A DNA stretch of 64,000 bases from Piscinibacter sp. (GTDB lineage Bacteria; Pseudomonadota; Gammaproteobacteria; Burkholderiales; Burkholderiaceae_C), in assembly GCA_019635485.1 (NCBI GenBank), contig JAHBZL010000012.1, positions 1-64,000 of the forward strand. The letters are read 5' to 3'. Both the position numbers and the translations under genes were made by a program. The notes below the pieces were generated by a model. The model was not told the DNA's origin. It was given only the letters and a program-made list of their open reading frames with translations, and ran no database searches. Every line of letters begins with the position of its first letter. Position 1 is the first letter of the stretch. Below, piece after piece: positions 1 through 8,398 of the stretch.

Positions 1-429
1 CTGCAGCGTGCGCGTGCCTGCGTCGGCGGCGATCAGGGCGGCCGCCGAGCGCGAGAGCGCGGCCTCGACGACGAGGACCTCGTGCCCGTCGCGCAGCCCG
101 AGGAAGGCGCTGGCCGTGCACTCCTCGGCCAGCGCCACCAGGTGCGGCCGCGCCCGCGGCCGCAGGTCCGAGGCCCCGAGGAAGGCCTCGGCCAGGCGCA
201 CGACGCCGGCCGCGAGTTCGTAGCCCTGCCCTTCGCGCGCGAGCCGCACGTGGCCCAGCCCGATCAGGGTGTTGAGCAGGCGCAGCAGCGTCGGCTTCGG
301 GATCGCGGTCAGCTGCGCCAGCTCGGCCAGCGTCAGCGCACGGCGCGCCGCGGCCACGCAGTCGAGCACCTCGAAGCCGCGCGCGAGCGCATTGACGGTG
401 TCGGACTTGTCGTCGTCGCGGGCGGGCAT
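1..429 (-). CDS. IclR-family transcriptional regulator, partial
   Basis: The gene starts with ATG at 429 and runs off the left edge, so only the first 143 residues are visible. Residues 10-75 form the IclR winged helix (LARGFEVLDCV, then a LAELAQL-IPKPTLLRLL recognition region), and the start of the effector-binding IclR domain follows (SAFLGLRDGHEVLVVEA). IclR proteins are dimeric regulators, often of aromatic or organic-acid catabolism; the target here is unknown. A promoter and a perfect palindrome lie directly upstream (467-524), which suggests autoregulation. The family call is firm; the ligand cannot be inferred. Confidence 0.88.
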   Translation of the reverse strand, partial: MPARDDDKSDTVNALARGFEVLDCVAAARRALTLAELAQLTAIPKPTLLRLLNTLIGLGHVRLAREGQGYELAAGVVRLAEAFLGASDLRPRARPHLVALAEECTASAFLGLRDGHEVLVVEAALSRSAAALIAADAGTRTLQ

Positions 430-466
430 GCGGGTCGGCCGCGGGCCGGAGCAGGAGGTGGCGCGG

Positions 467-495
467 ATTGTAGGGACCGGACCGACGCGCGGCAA
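467..495 (-). promoter_or_regulatory. predicted sigma-70 promoter of the IclR gene
   Basis: On the minus strand a -10 box TACAAT (472-467) lies 17 bp from a -35 box TTGCCG (495-490). The IclR start codon is about 38 bp further on. The spacing is ideal and five of six -10 bases match consensus. Confidence 0.5.
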
Positions 496-524
496 CGGAT
501 TTCGGAACTTGATTCCGAAATCCG
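496..524. promoter_or_regulatory. palindromic operator upstream of the IclR gene
   Basis: Two perfect 12-bp inverted arms, CGGATTTCGGAA (496-507) and TTCCGAAATCCG (513-524), are separated by 5 bp. The palindrome abuts the -35 box of the IclR promoter. IclR-family operators are commonly TTCCG/CGGAA-type palindromes, so self-binding is the simplest reading. This is inferred from symmetry and position. Confidence 0.55.
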
Positions 525-693
525 TGCGGCCCCGGATGACGTTCGGCTCACGCAGGTCGGCGCACTCCCTCGCACCGCCACGCCCACCGGGGACGGGCGC
601 GCTGGGCCGTCTGCGGACAAACGGGAGCGGGTGCGCGCGGCGCGCGCGCAGTAGGCGCGGCTCAGGCCCGGTGGAGCGTGGGCAGCAGCCGCG

Positions 694-945
694 TCACGCG
701 GCGAGGTCGTAGCGTTCGCGCAGGTCGTCGACGATGGCTCGGAAGTCGTCCTGGTAGCCGATGCCCTGGTAGAGGTCGCGGATGTCCCAGGTGCGGCCCT
801 GCGCGTCCTCCGCCGGCAGCACCGGCCCGGCGATCGGCCCGGCGTCCGGCCGCTGCGCCGCCAGCGCGGCCACCGCCGGCAGGGCGTTCAGCCGAACCTG
901 CACCATGGCCCGCAGCTGCTCTGCGGAGCGTGTCTCGCGTCCCAT
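694..945 (-). CDS. hypothetical small protein (83 aa)
   Basis: A short charged protein starting MGRETRSAEQ and ending RERYDLAA. I do not recognise a family. An upstream in-frame ATG at 996 would add 17 residues, but the inner start resembles a normal N-terminus better. It lies between the IclR and Lrp regulators on the same strand, with no sign of an operon. No membrane segment or signal peptide is visible. Confidence 0.5.
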   Translation of the reverse strand: MGRETRSAEQLRAMVQVRLNALPAVAALAAQRPDAGPIAGPVLPAEDAQGRTWDIRDLYQGIGYQDDFRAIVDDLRERYDLAA

Positions 946-1039
946 CGCCGTCCTCGCCGGTTGCCCGTGTCGTTCGTGCAGGGACTGTAGCGCCATCCGT
1001 CCGCGCGACCGGATCGCTGGGGATTGAGCGCGGCGCCGC

Positions 1040-1507
1040 TCAGGCCTCGCCCAGCGGCAGCGCGGTCTTGTAGCGCACCTGCTTCAGCGCGAAGCTGGAG
1101 CGGATTTTCTCGACCTCCTTCATCGGCGACAGCTGCTCGATGATGAAGCGCTCCAGCGCGGCCATGTCGGGCACGGCGACGCGGATCAGGTAGTCGGCGT
1201 CGCCCGTCATCAGGTAACACTCCATCACCTCGTCGCGCGCGCACACCTTGGCCTCGAAGGCCTCCAGCGCGGCGCGGGTCTGCTGCTTCAGGCTGATCGA
1301 GATGAAGACGTTCAGGTGCAGGCCCAGCTGCTTCGCGTCGAGCAGCGCCACGTACTGCCGGATCAGCCCCCGTGCCTGCAGTGCCTTGACGCGCGCCAGG
1401 CAGGGCGACGGCGAGAGGTGCACGCGCCGCGCCAGATCGACGTTCGGCAGCGAGGCGTCGGCCTGCAGTTCGCGCAGGATGCGCAGATCGATGGCGTCGA
1501 GATCCAT
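1040..1507 (-). CDS. Lrp/AsnC-family transcriptional regulator
   Basis: A 155-residue protein of usual family length. It begins MDLDAIDLRILRELQADA, the classic AsnC helix-turn-helix start, continues through a SPSPCLARVKALQ recognition helix, and has a C-terminal ligand-binding RAM domain (YLMTGDADYLIRVAVPDM). Lrp/AsnC proteins are amino-acid-responsive regulators that often control a divergent neighbour. Here it is divergent, 120 bp away, from an AceE-like gene. That arrangement recalls MdeR and MdeB of Pseudomonas putida methionine catabolism, which gives a working guess for its target. Confidence 0.93.
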   Translation of the reverse strand: MDLDAIDLRILRELQADASLPNVDLARRVHLSPSPCLARVKALQARGLIRQYVALLDAKQLGLHLNVFISISLKQQTRAALEAFEAKVCARDEVMECYLMTGDADYLIRVAVPDMAALERFIIEQLSPMKEVEKIRSSFALKQVRYKTALPLGEA

Positions 1508-1537
1508 GGGTGCTCCGATATGGGACTTCGGCCGCAT

Positions 1538-1550
1538 TTTGTGCTGCAAA
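1538..1550. promoter_or_regulatory. possible Lrp-type operator
   Basis: The intergenic region between the Lrp gene and the E1 gene contains TTTG-N5-CAAA, a 13-bp dyad of the size bound by Lrp/AsnC dimers. It is the only clear symmetric element there. The motif is short and could be chance. Confidence 0.3.
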
Positions 1551-1627
1551 CAGCGCCGGAAACGGTCGAACGCAGCCAGAAATGCCGCCCGATGAAGCCT
1601 ACAGTGCCGGATCAGGAGACGACGATC

Positions 1628-4327
1628 ATGAAAGCACCTGCCCTCCCGATCCCCACGCCCGTCGACGCCGACAGCGATCCCGTCGAGACCGCGGAGTGGC
1701 AGGCCGCGCTGGACTCGCTGCTGCACAACGGCGGCCCGGCGCGCGTGCGCGAGATCATGGACCGCCTCGCCGCGGTGGCACGCCGGCCCGAGATCGGCTG
1801 GCAGCCGGCGCACGGCACGCCCTACGTCAACACGATCCCGGCCGCGCAGCAGCCGCCCTTCCCGGGCGACCTGGCGATCGAGGAACGCCTCGCCTCGCTG
1901 ATGCGCTGGAACGCGCTGGCGATGGTGGTGCGCGCGAACAAGGCCTACGGCGAACTCGGCGGCCACATCGCGAGCTACGCGAGCGCGGCCGACCTGTTCG
2001 AGGTCGGCTTCAACCACTTCTTCCGCGCCGGCGACGCGGCCGGCGGCGCCGACCTCGTCTTCTACCAGCCGCATTCGGCCCCGGGCGTGTACGCGCGCGC
2101 CTTCCTCGAAGGCCGCCTGTCGGAGGCCGATCTCGCGCACTACCGGCAGGAGCTCGGCGCGGCGCGCCAGGGCGCGCGCGGGCTGAGCAGCTATCCGCAC
2201 CCCTGGCTGATGCCGGACTTCTGGCAGTTCCCGACCGGCTCGATGGGCCTGGGGCCGATCAGCTCCATCTACCAGGCGCGCTTCATGCGCTACCTGCAGC
2301 ACCGCGGCCTGCAGGACACGCACGGGCGCCGCGTCTGGGGCGTGTTCGGCGACGGCGAGATGGACGAGCCGGAGAGCATGAGCGCGCTGACGCTGGCCGC
2401 GCGCGAGCGGCTCGACAACCTGATCTGGGTCGTCAACTGCAACCTGCAACGGCTGGACGGCCCGGTGCGCGGCAACGGCCGCATCGTCGACGAACTGGAG
2501 GCGCTGTTCTCCGGCGCGGGCTGGCGCGTCATCAAGCTGGTGTGGGGCTCGGACTGGGACGGCCTGTTCGCGCGCGACGCCGGTGGCGCGCTGCCGCGTG
2601 CCTTCGCGAACACCGTCGACGGCCAGTTCCAGACCTTCGCCGCCAAGGACGGGCGCTACAACCGCGACCACTTCTTCGGCCAGGACCCGCAGCTCGCCGC
2701 GCTCGCGCAGGGCCTGACGGACGAGCAGATCGACCGCCTGAAGCGCGGCGGGCACGACCTGGTGAAGATCCACGCGGCCTACCACGCGGCACTGCAGACC
2801 GTCGACCGGCCCACCGTGATCCTCGCGCAGACCAAGAAGGGCTACGGCATGGGCGAGGCCGGCCAGGGCCGCATGACGACGCACCAGCAGAAGAAGCTCG
2901 AGCGCGAGGACCTGATCGCATTCCGCAACCGTTTCGCGCTGCCGCTGTCGGACGAGCAGGCCGCCGCACTCGAATTCTTCCGCCCCGCGCCGGACAGCCC
3001 CGAGCTGCAGTACCTGCACGCGCGGCGCCGCGCGCTCGGTGGCGTCGTGCCGGCCCGGCGCGGCCGCGCGGCCGCGGTGCCGGTGCCGCCGGCGGCGAAG
3101 TACGCCGAGTTCGCGCTGCGCGCGCAGGGCAAGGAGATGAGCACGACGATGGCCTTCGTGCGCATGCTGACCAACCTGCTGAAGGACGAGACGCTCGGTC
3201 CGCGCGTCGTGCCGATCGTCGCGGACGAGGCGCGCACCTTCGGCATGGCCAACCTGTTCAAGCAGGTGGGCATCTACTCGAGCGCGGGGCAGACCTACGA
3301 GCCCGAGGACATCGGCTCGCTGATGAGCTACCGCGAGGCGACCGACGGCCAGATCCTCGAGGAAGGCATCAGCGAGGCCGGGGCGCTGAGCAGCTGGACG
3401 GCCGCGGCCACGAGCTACTCGGCCCACGGGCAGGCGATGCTGCCGTTCTACATCTACTACTCGATGTTCGGCTTCCAGCGCGTCGGCGACCTGATCTGGG
3501 CCGCTGCCGACCAGCGCGCACGCGGCTTCCTGCTGGGCGCGACGGCCGGCCGCACGACGCTCGGCGGCGAGGGCCTGCAGCACCAGGACGGCAGCAGCCT
3601 GGTGCAGGCGTCCGCGGTGCCGAACTGCCGCGCCTACGACCCCTGCTTCGCCGGCGAGTTCGCGGCGATCGTCGATCACGGCATGCGCCAGATGCTCGAA
3701 CGGCAGGAGGACGTCTTCTACTACGTCACGCTGATGAACGAGAACTACGCGCAGCCGAGCCTGCCGGACGGTGCGGAGGCGGACGTCGTCAAGGGCCTGT
3801 ACCGCTTCGCGCCCGCAGCGTCAGGCACCGGTCCGGCCCGCGTGCGGCTGGTCGGCTCCGGCACCATCCTGCGCGAGGTCATCGCGGCGGCCGAGCTGCT
3901 CGAGACCGATTGGCAGGTGGGCGCCGAGGTCTGGAGCGCGACCAGCTTCAGCGAGCTGGGGCGCGAGGCGCGCGAGGTGGAGCGCTGGAACCGCCTGCAT
4001 CCGCAGCAGCCGCCGCGCGAGAGCCACCTGCTGCGCTGCCTCGGCGGGCCGGCCCCGATCGTCGCCGCGAGCGACTACGTGCGCGCCTGGCCGCAGCTGG
4101 TCGCTGGCCACCTGCAGGCGCCGTTCACGGCGCTGGGCACCGACGGCTTCGGGCGCAGCGACACGCGTGCCGAACTGCGCCGCTTCTTCGAGGTCGACCG
4201 CCACCAGATCGTGCTGGCGGCACTGAGCGCGCTGCAGGCGCAGGGCCAGGTCGAACCGGCCGTCTGCGCGGCAGCGATCGCCCGCTACGGCATCGACGCA
4301 GAGCAGACCCCGGCCTGGGAGCGCTGA
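1628..4327 (+). CDS. AceE-like 2-oxoacid dehydrogenase E1 component, homodimeric type
   Basis: 899 residues, the length of bacterial AceE (about 890). It is a thiamine-diphosphate enzyme that decarboxylates a 2-oxoacid and passes the acyl group to a lipoyl E2. The TPP/Mg region GDGEMDEPES (residues near 240) is followed by VVNCNLQRLDGPVRGN, both hallmarks of homodimeric E1. The start at ATG 1628 has an AGGAG box about 10 bp upstream; longer upstream reading frames overlap the divergent regulator. No E2 or E3 gene is adjacent, so it must borrow these from elsewhere. With the divergent Lrp gene, an MdeB-like 2-oxobutyrate dehydrogenase role is as likely as a pyruvate dehydrogenase role. Confidence 0.9.
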   Translation: MKAPALPIPTPVDADSDPVETAEWQAALDSLLHNGGPARVREIMDRLAAVARRPEIGWQPAHGTPYVNTIPAAQQPPFPGDLAIEERLASLMRWNALAMVVRANKAYGELGGHIASYASAADLFEVGFNHFFRAGDAAGGADLVFYQPHSAPGVYARAFLEGRLSEADLAHYRQELGAARQGARGLSSYPHPWLMPDFWQFPTGSMGLGPISSIYQARFMRYLQHRGLQDTHGRRVWGVFGDGEMDEPESMSALTLAARERLDNLIWVVNCNLQRLDGPVRGNGRIVDELEALFSGAGWRVIKLVWGSDWDGLFARDAGGALPRAFANTVDGQFQTFAAKDGRYNRDHFFGQDPQLAALAQGLTDEQIDRLKRGGHDLVKIHAAYHAALQTVDRPTVILAQTKKGYGMGEAGQGRMTTHQQKKLEREDLIAFRNRFALPLSDEQAAALEFFRPAPDSPELQYLHARRRALGGVVPARRGRAAAVPVPPAAKYAEFALRAQGKEMSTTMAFVRMLTNLLKDETLGPRVVPIVADEARTFGMANLFKQVGIYSSAGQTYEPEDIGSLMSYREATDGQILEEGISEAGALSSWTAAATSYSAHGQAMLPFYIYYSMFGFQRVGDLIWAAADQRARGFLLGATAGRTTLGGEGLQHQDGSSLVQASAVPNCRAYDPCFAGEFAAIVDHGMRQMLERQEDVFYYVTLMNENYAQPSLPDGAEADVVKGLYRFAPAASGTGPARVRLVGSGTILREVIAAAELLETDWQVGAEVWSATSFSELGREAREVERWNRLHPQQPPRESHLLRCLGGPAPIVAASDYVRAWPQLVAGHLQAPFTALGTDGFGRSDTRAELRRFFEVDRHQIVLAALSALQAQGQVEPAVCAAAIARYGIDAEQTPAWER

Positions 4328-4342
4328 GCGCGAGCGCCGCGC

Positions 4343-5176
4343 TCAGGGCGCGCCGCGAGCAGCCGCCCGCCCGCGCGGCGCCGGTGCGCCGCGGCCCAGG
4401 CTCGCGGTCACCAGCGCGGCGGCCAGCGTGACCAGCCACGAGAAGTAGATCCAGAGCAGGAACACCGGAAACGCCGCGAAGGTGCCATAGACGGTGCGGT
4501 AGGTCGGGATCTGCAGCACGTAGGCCGCGAAGCCGCGCTTGCCGAGCTCGAAGCCGATGCCGGCGAGCAGCCCGCCGGCCAGCGCATCGCGCCGCCGCAC
4601 GGCGGTGTTGGGCACCAGGATGAACAGCGCCGCCAGCACCAGCGAACCGAGCAGCGCCGGGCCGAAGGTCAGCGCGACCTGCAGCCAGGCCGGCACGCTG
4701 CCGATCAGGCCGAGCGAGGCGCTCAGCACGACCGAGGTCGCCCACAGGCTCGCACCGAGCACCGGAGGCCCGACCGCCAGCATCACCAGGTACAGGCCGA
4801 GACGGCGCAGCAGCGGGCGCGGCCGGCGCACGCCCCAGATCTGGTTCAGCGCGTTCTCCACCGTCAGCAGCAGCGCGAGCGCCGTCGCGAGCAGGAACAG
4901 CGAGCCGACCAGCGTGAGCCCGTGCGCGTTGCCGGCGAACTGCCCGAGGTGGTCGAGCACCGTGCGGGCGAGCTGCGGCGGCAGCAGGCTCGCGAGCAGC
5001 TGGTCCTCGATGGCCTGTTCGAGGCGCCGGAAGATCGGGAAGCGCGCGAACAGCGCGAAGCACACCGCGAACAGCGGCACGATCGACAGCACGGTCGTGA
5101 ACGTGAGGCTGCCGGCGATCTGCGCCAGGTGTTCCTCCCGGGCACGCCGCACGATGTGGCGGGTCAGGCTGAACAT
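4343..5176 (-). CDS. YihY/UPF0761 family inner-membrane protein
   Basis: 277 residues with about six hydrophobic segments. It shows the YihY pattern: an N-terminal SLTFTTVLSIVPLFAV segment, a central NALNQIWGVRRPRP stretch and a C-terminal YGTFAAFPVFLLWIYFSW segment. The family was once called ribonuclease BN in error; its real role in the envelope is unknown. It converges on the E1 gene with a 15-bp gap and appears to be a single gene. The C-terminal tail is Ala/Arg/Pro-rich. Confidence 0.9.
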   Translation of the reverse strand: MFSLTRHIVRRAREEHLAQIAGSLTFTTVLSIVPLFAVCFALFARFPIFRRLEQAIEDQLLASLLPPQLARTVLDHLGQFAGNAHGLTLVGSLFLLATALALLLTVENALNQIWGVRRPRPLLRRLGLYLVMLAVGPPVLGASLWATSVVLSASLGLIGSVPAWLQVALTFGPALLGSLVLAALFILVPNTAVRRRDALAGGLLAGIGFELGKRGFAAYVLQIPTYRTVYGTFAAFPVFLLWIYFSWLVTLAAALVTASLGRGAPAPRGRAAARGAP

Positions 5177-5248
5177 CAGAGGAAGCGGGCCGCGTCGCGG
5201 CGGGCGCGATGGTAACCGCGCCGCAGCCCGGCCCGCGGGCGCTCGTCG

Positions 5249-6214
5249 CTAGGGCGCGAACGGCAGCGAGAGATAGTGCCGCCCGAGCGCGGTCAGTTCG
5301 CCGTCGGCGGCGAGCAGGCTGGTGTGGTGGGGGTCGCTGGACCAGCGGCCCGTGAACCACGCGTAGCGGAACACGTCGGCGCGGCTCTCGCACAGCGCCA
5401 CCATCTCGGCCATCTGGGCCTTCTGCTTGTCGACCGTGTCGATCTGGGCCGCGCCATCGCCGGTGTGCCAGTTGGCGAACTCGGTGACCCAGAACGACTT
5501 GCCGTACTTCATCAGGCGGTCGAGCTGGCCGGCGAGGCCGTAGTCGTACCAGTGGAACGCGAGGTGGTCGATCTGCGGGTCACGGCCGCCCTGCGCGCCG
5601 CGGTAGGCGGCATAGAACGCGTCCAGCCAGACGACCGGGTCGGCGTAGCCGGCCAGCGTGCCCCAGGTGATCGCCGGGCCGACCAGCTGCACGCCGGTCC
5701 GTGCCGCCACGGCCTCGTAGCGGGGCCACAGCGCCGCGGCCTGCGCCGGCGTGAGGTTGGCCTGGTCGGTCAGGTTCGGCTCGTTGAGCAGCAGCAGGTA
5801 GCGGATGGACGGGTTGCCCATCAGGAAGGCCTCGGTCTGCGCGGCGTCGAAGTTGCCGTTCCACAGCATCGGCACGAAATCCATGCCGTACAGCGCACGG
5901 TGGTCCGTCGGCACGCTGCTGCGCGGCCGCAGGCCCCAGCCGTACCACCAGCTGACACCGGGCGCGAGCGCCGCGAGGTCCGCCGCACTGGCCAGGTCGT
6001 AGGCGATGCCGCGCTTGGGGCTCTTGGCGGCAGGTGCCGGTGCCGGTGCCGGTGCCGGCGCAGGCGCAGGCGCCGCGGTCTCCGGCGTCGAGCCCTCACC
6101 GCCGCCGCAGGCCGCGAGGCCGCCGGCGGCCAGCGACGACAGCGTGGCAACCAGCAGTTGCCGGCGCTGCAGTCCCGGCACGTCAGGCACGGGCTCGGGG
6201 CGCGGGCTGCACAT
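5249..6214 (-). CDS. GH128-like (Asl1-type) glycosyl hydrolase lipoprotein
   Basis: 321 residues. The start at ATG 6214 has a strong AGGAGG box. The N-terminus has an RRQLL twin-arginine-like motif, a hydrophobic stretch and a lipobox ending LAAC, then a low-complexity Pro-Ala linker (about residues 50-64). The catalytic part shows WYGWG, FVPMLWN, LLLNEPN and FWVTEFANW; the two Glu residues in NEPN and TEFAN fit the acid/base and nucleophile of the Asl1/GH128 beta-1,3-glucanase family. It is probably an outer-membrane-anchored glucan hydrolase. The substrate is inferred from the family only. Confidence 0.78.
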   Translation of the reverse strand: MCSPRPEPVPDVPGLQRRQLLVATLSSLAAGGLAACGGGEGSTPETAAPAPAPAPAPAPAPAAKSPKRGIAYDLASAADLAALAPGVSWWYGWGLRPRSSVPTDHRALYGMDFVPMLWNGNFDAAQTEAFLMGNPSIRYLLLLNEPNLTDQANLTPAQAAALWPRYEAVAARTGVQLVGPAITWGTLAGYADPVVWLDAFYAAYRGAQGGRDPQIDHLAFHWYDYGLAGQLDRLMKYGKSFWVTEFANWHTGDGAAQIDTVDKQKAQMAEMVALCESRADVFRYAWFTGRWSSDPHHTSLLAADGELTALGRHYLSLPFAP

Positions 6215-6373
6215 GGGATCCTCCTGGCATCTCGTTCTGCGATCGGCCGCGATCGTTCCCGGCTTCCTCGCGGCCGACAAGCACTCTTTCCTCCGGTTGC
6301 GGCAGTGACGCTTCCCGCACTCCGCCGCCGGCCCGCGCTGAACCTTGCAGCGGATCGGCCCGCCGGCCGCGTC

Positions 6374-7051
6374 TCAGCCCTTCAGCCGGTACCCCGAGGC
6401 ATAGACCGACTCGATGCTCAGCGGCGTGGCCTGCTGCATCGAGACCCGGCGGCACTTGCGCCGCAGCTTGTAGACGTGCTGCTCGATCGAGCGCCGGTTG
6501 CCGGCCTCGGCGCGCTCGTGCACGGCGGCGGACAGCGTCTCGGCCGGCGTGATGCGCCCGGGCCGCTCGAACAGCACGCGCAGCAGCTGGCACTCGCGCG
6601 CGGTCAGGCGCACCTCGTGGCCGGGCGCGGCTAGCGTGCGCTGCACGACATCGAGCGAATACACGCCGACGTGCAGGTGCTGCCGCGCCCGCGCGGCAGC
6701 CCGCGCACGCACCCGCCCCAGCACCCGCTGCACGAGCCCGGCGGCACCCTCGGCGTCGGTGGCGTAGTCGTCCGCGCCGGACATCAGCGCCTGGGCGATC
6801 GACGCCGCGTCGCCGGCGCCGACCACGATGATCGGCACGCGCGCCGCGGTCTGCGCCTGCAGGCGTTCCAGCCAGGGGCGCGACGCGGCGCCGCCATCCA
6901 GCACGAGGATCGCGTCGAAGGCCTTCTCGCGCCACGCGTGCAGCAACGCGTCCGGCGCGGAGAACTGTTCGACCGGGATCGCGCGGGCCTCGAAGGCCCC
7001 TAGCGTGTCACTGTCCGTCGCGGGCGGCGTCCAAAGCGCTGCGATCCTCAC
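6374..7051 (-). CDS. OmpR-type response regulator with degenerate receiver
   Basis: 225 residues from a GTG at 7051. The C-terminal half is a typical OmpR winged helix (RLTARECQLLRVLFERPGR, then QHVYKLRRKC and VYASGYRLKG). The N-terminal receiver is degenerate: the phospho-acceptor Asp in ILVLDGG is present, but the N-terminal acidic pair and the conserved Thr/Ser and Lys are missing. No histidine kinase gene is nearby. The GTG overlaps the stop of a 26-residue upstream reading frame, so translation may be coupled. Regulation by something other than classical phosphorylation is plausible. Confidence 0.82.
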   Translation of the reverse strand: MRIAALWTPPATDSDTLGAFEARAIPVEQFSAPDALLHAWREKAFDAILVLDGGAASRPWLERLQAQTAARVPIIVVGAGDAASIAQALMSGADDYATDAEGAAGLVQRVLGRVRARAAARARQHLHVGVYSLDVVQRTLAAPGHEVRLTARECQLLRVLFERPGRITPAETLSAAVHERAEAGNRRSIEQHVYKLRRKCRRVSMQQATPLSIESVYASGYRLKG

Positions 7052-7128
7052 CGGCCGGCGCGATGGCGCTGCAGGCCCGCGGCGGATCGATCTGCCGGCG
7101 CCTGCGGCGCGGCCGTGAACTCGTTCAT
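7048..7128 (-). CDS. 26-residue upstream ORF coupled to the response regulator
   Basis: ATG at 7128 follows an AGGGA box. The peptide begins MNEFTAAPQAP and ends RAGR, and its TGA overlaps the GTG of the response-regulator gene (GTGA). The downstream gene has no good ribosome site of its own, so this may be a leader that delivers ribosomes. Alternatively, an ancestral longer N-terminus was split by a frame change. No function can be read from the peptide. Confidence 0.4.
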   Translation of the reverse strand: MNEFTAAPQAPADRSAAGLQRHRAGR

Positions 7129-7249
7129 GTTTTCCGTTCCCTGTACGTCCGTTCTTGTTGTCCGGCCGTGAAGCCGGGGCGACCGCCTGGATCGCACCGC
7201 AACGCGAATGCAAGAGGCGTTCCGCGACGCATGATGCCCGGAAACGGAC

Positions 7250-8374
7250 CTACCAGTCGGCGAGGACCTCCTCGGCCAGCGCGAAGCCGGTGCTCGCGCC
7301 GGTGCCGCTGGTCACGACCACGATGCGCGCGGCATCGCCCAGCGGCGCGACCAGCACGTCCTCGTCGTGGCCGACCGGGTAGTGCCCGACCCAGCGCTCG
7401 ACCACCGGGCAGGCGGGCAGTGCGAGCAGCTCGTGCAGCTGCGTGAGGATCAGCGCATCGACCGCCTCGCTCGCCGCGGGACCGAACGGGCCGGCCGCCT
7501 CGTCGTCGTGGTGCGAATCGCCGACCACCAGCGTCCCGTCGCGGCTCTGCACCGCGATGACGTGGATGCCATGCCCCAGGCACTCGGGCAGTTCGGCCTG
7601 CAGCTCCGCCCGCAGCGCGGCCGCCGCCGGGAGCCCGGCGAAGCCGCCGTAGCGCACCAGGCTCAGATCGCCCAGCACCGCGCCGGGCAGGCGCAGGCCC
7701 GCCGGCGGGCGGACCCGCAGCATCTGCAGACGCGTCAGGCGCAGCCGGTACGCATCGAGCACGCCGGCGCCGACGCCGCTGAGCGCCGTGCCGGGGCAGA
7801 GCACGACCCGCGTGCCGTGCAGCGTGCGCCGCGCGGTGCGCACGGCCGGCGCGTCGACCTCGAGCACGGTCTCGCTCCAGAAGAAGCGCACGCCGTGCGA
7901 CTGGGCGAGCCACGCGGCCAGCCGCGGCAGCGCATCGCGCGACTCGACACGCAGCTCGTGCGGCGAGTGCAGCGCGGCGCGCATCTGCGGATGCAGTTCC
8001 GGGACCCGGCGGCGCGCTGCGGCGCCCTCCAGCAGTTCGCAACCGGCGCCCATCGCGCCCGCCGCAAACGCTTCGAGCACACGCACCGCCGACGGCCGCC
8101 GCGCGACGACCCACGCACCACGCTGCTCGATGGCGATGCCGGCCGCGGTGGAGACCTCGTCCCACACCTCGCGCGAACGGCACGCCCGGTTCCACGCGCG
8201 GCCGGCCTGACCGCTGACGGTGACGAAGCCGAAATTGCGCACCGAGGCGCCGACGCAGCGCGCATCGCGCTCGACCACCGCGACGCGCCAGCCGCGCCGA
8301 ACGCCGGCCAGCGCGTGCGCGAGGCCGACGATGCCGGCGCCGACGACGATCAGGTCGAACGCGCTGTCGCTCAC
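7250..8374 (-). CDS. phosphonate-cluster FAD-dependent amine oxidoreductase (TIGR03364-like)
   Basis: 374 residues from GTG 8374. The N-terminal FAD-binding GxGxxG is visible in FDLIVVGAGIVGLAHALAG, and the C-terminal FAD contact is VVTSGTGASTGFALAEE. It belongs to the DAO (glycine oxidase-like) superfamily. The TIGR03364 group is known to sit next to phosphonate genes, and relatives have been shown to oxidise AEP or N-methyl-AEP to phosphonoacetaldehyde. Here it is the last gene of the phnS-T-permease-W-HAD operon. It would feed modified AEP into the PhnY/PhnA route, bypassing PhnW. Substrate assignment is inference. Confidence 0.82.
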   Translation of the reverse strand: MSDSAFDLIVVGAGIVGLAHALAGVRRGWRVAVVERDARCVGASVRNFGFVTVSGQAGRAWNRACRSREVWDEVSTAAGIAIEQRGAWVVARRPSAVRVLEAFAAGAMGAGCELLEGAAARRRVPELHPQMRAALHSPHELRVESRDALPRLAAWLAQSHGVRFFWSETVLEVDAPAVRTARRTLHGTRVVLCPGTALSGVGAGVLDAYRLRLTRLQMLRVRPPAGLRLPGAVLGDLSLVRYGGFAGLPAAAALRAELQAELPECLGHGIHVIAVQSRDGTLVVGDSHHDDEAAGPFGPAASEAVDALILTQLHELLALPACPVVERWVGHYPVGHDEDVLVAPLGDAARIVVVTSGTGASTGFALAEEVLADW

Positions 8375-8398
8375 GGCGTGCCCGGAGGGGTTCCGTGT

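Noticed and set aside
1508-3679. Upstream extension of the Lrp reading frame
   Set aside because: The frame is open only because of high GC. The Lrp domain starts at ATG 1507 and the rest is antisense to the E1 gene.
6040-6075. Short tandem DNA repeat
   Set aside because: It encodes the Pro-Ala linker of the GH128-like lipoprotein; ordinary low-complexity coding sequence.
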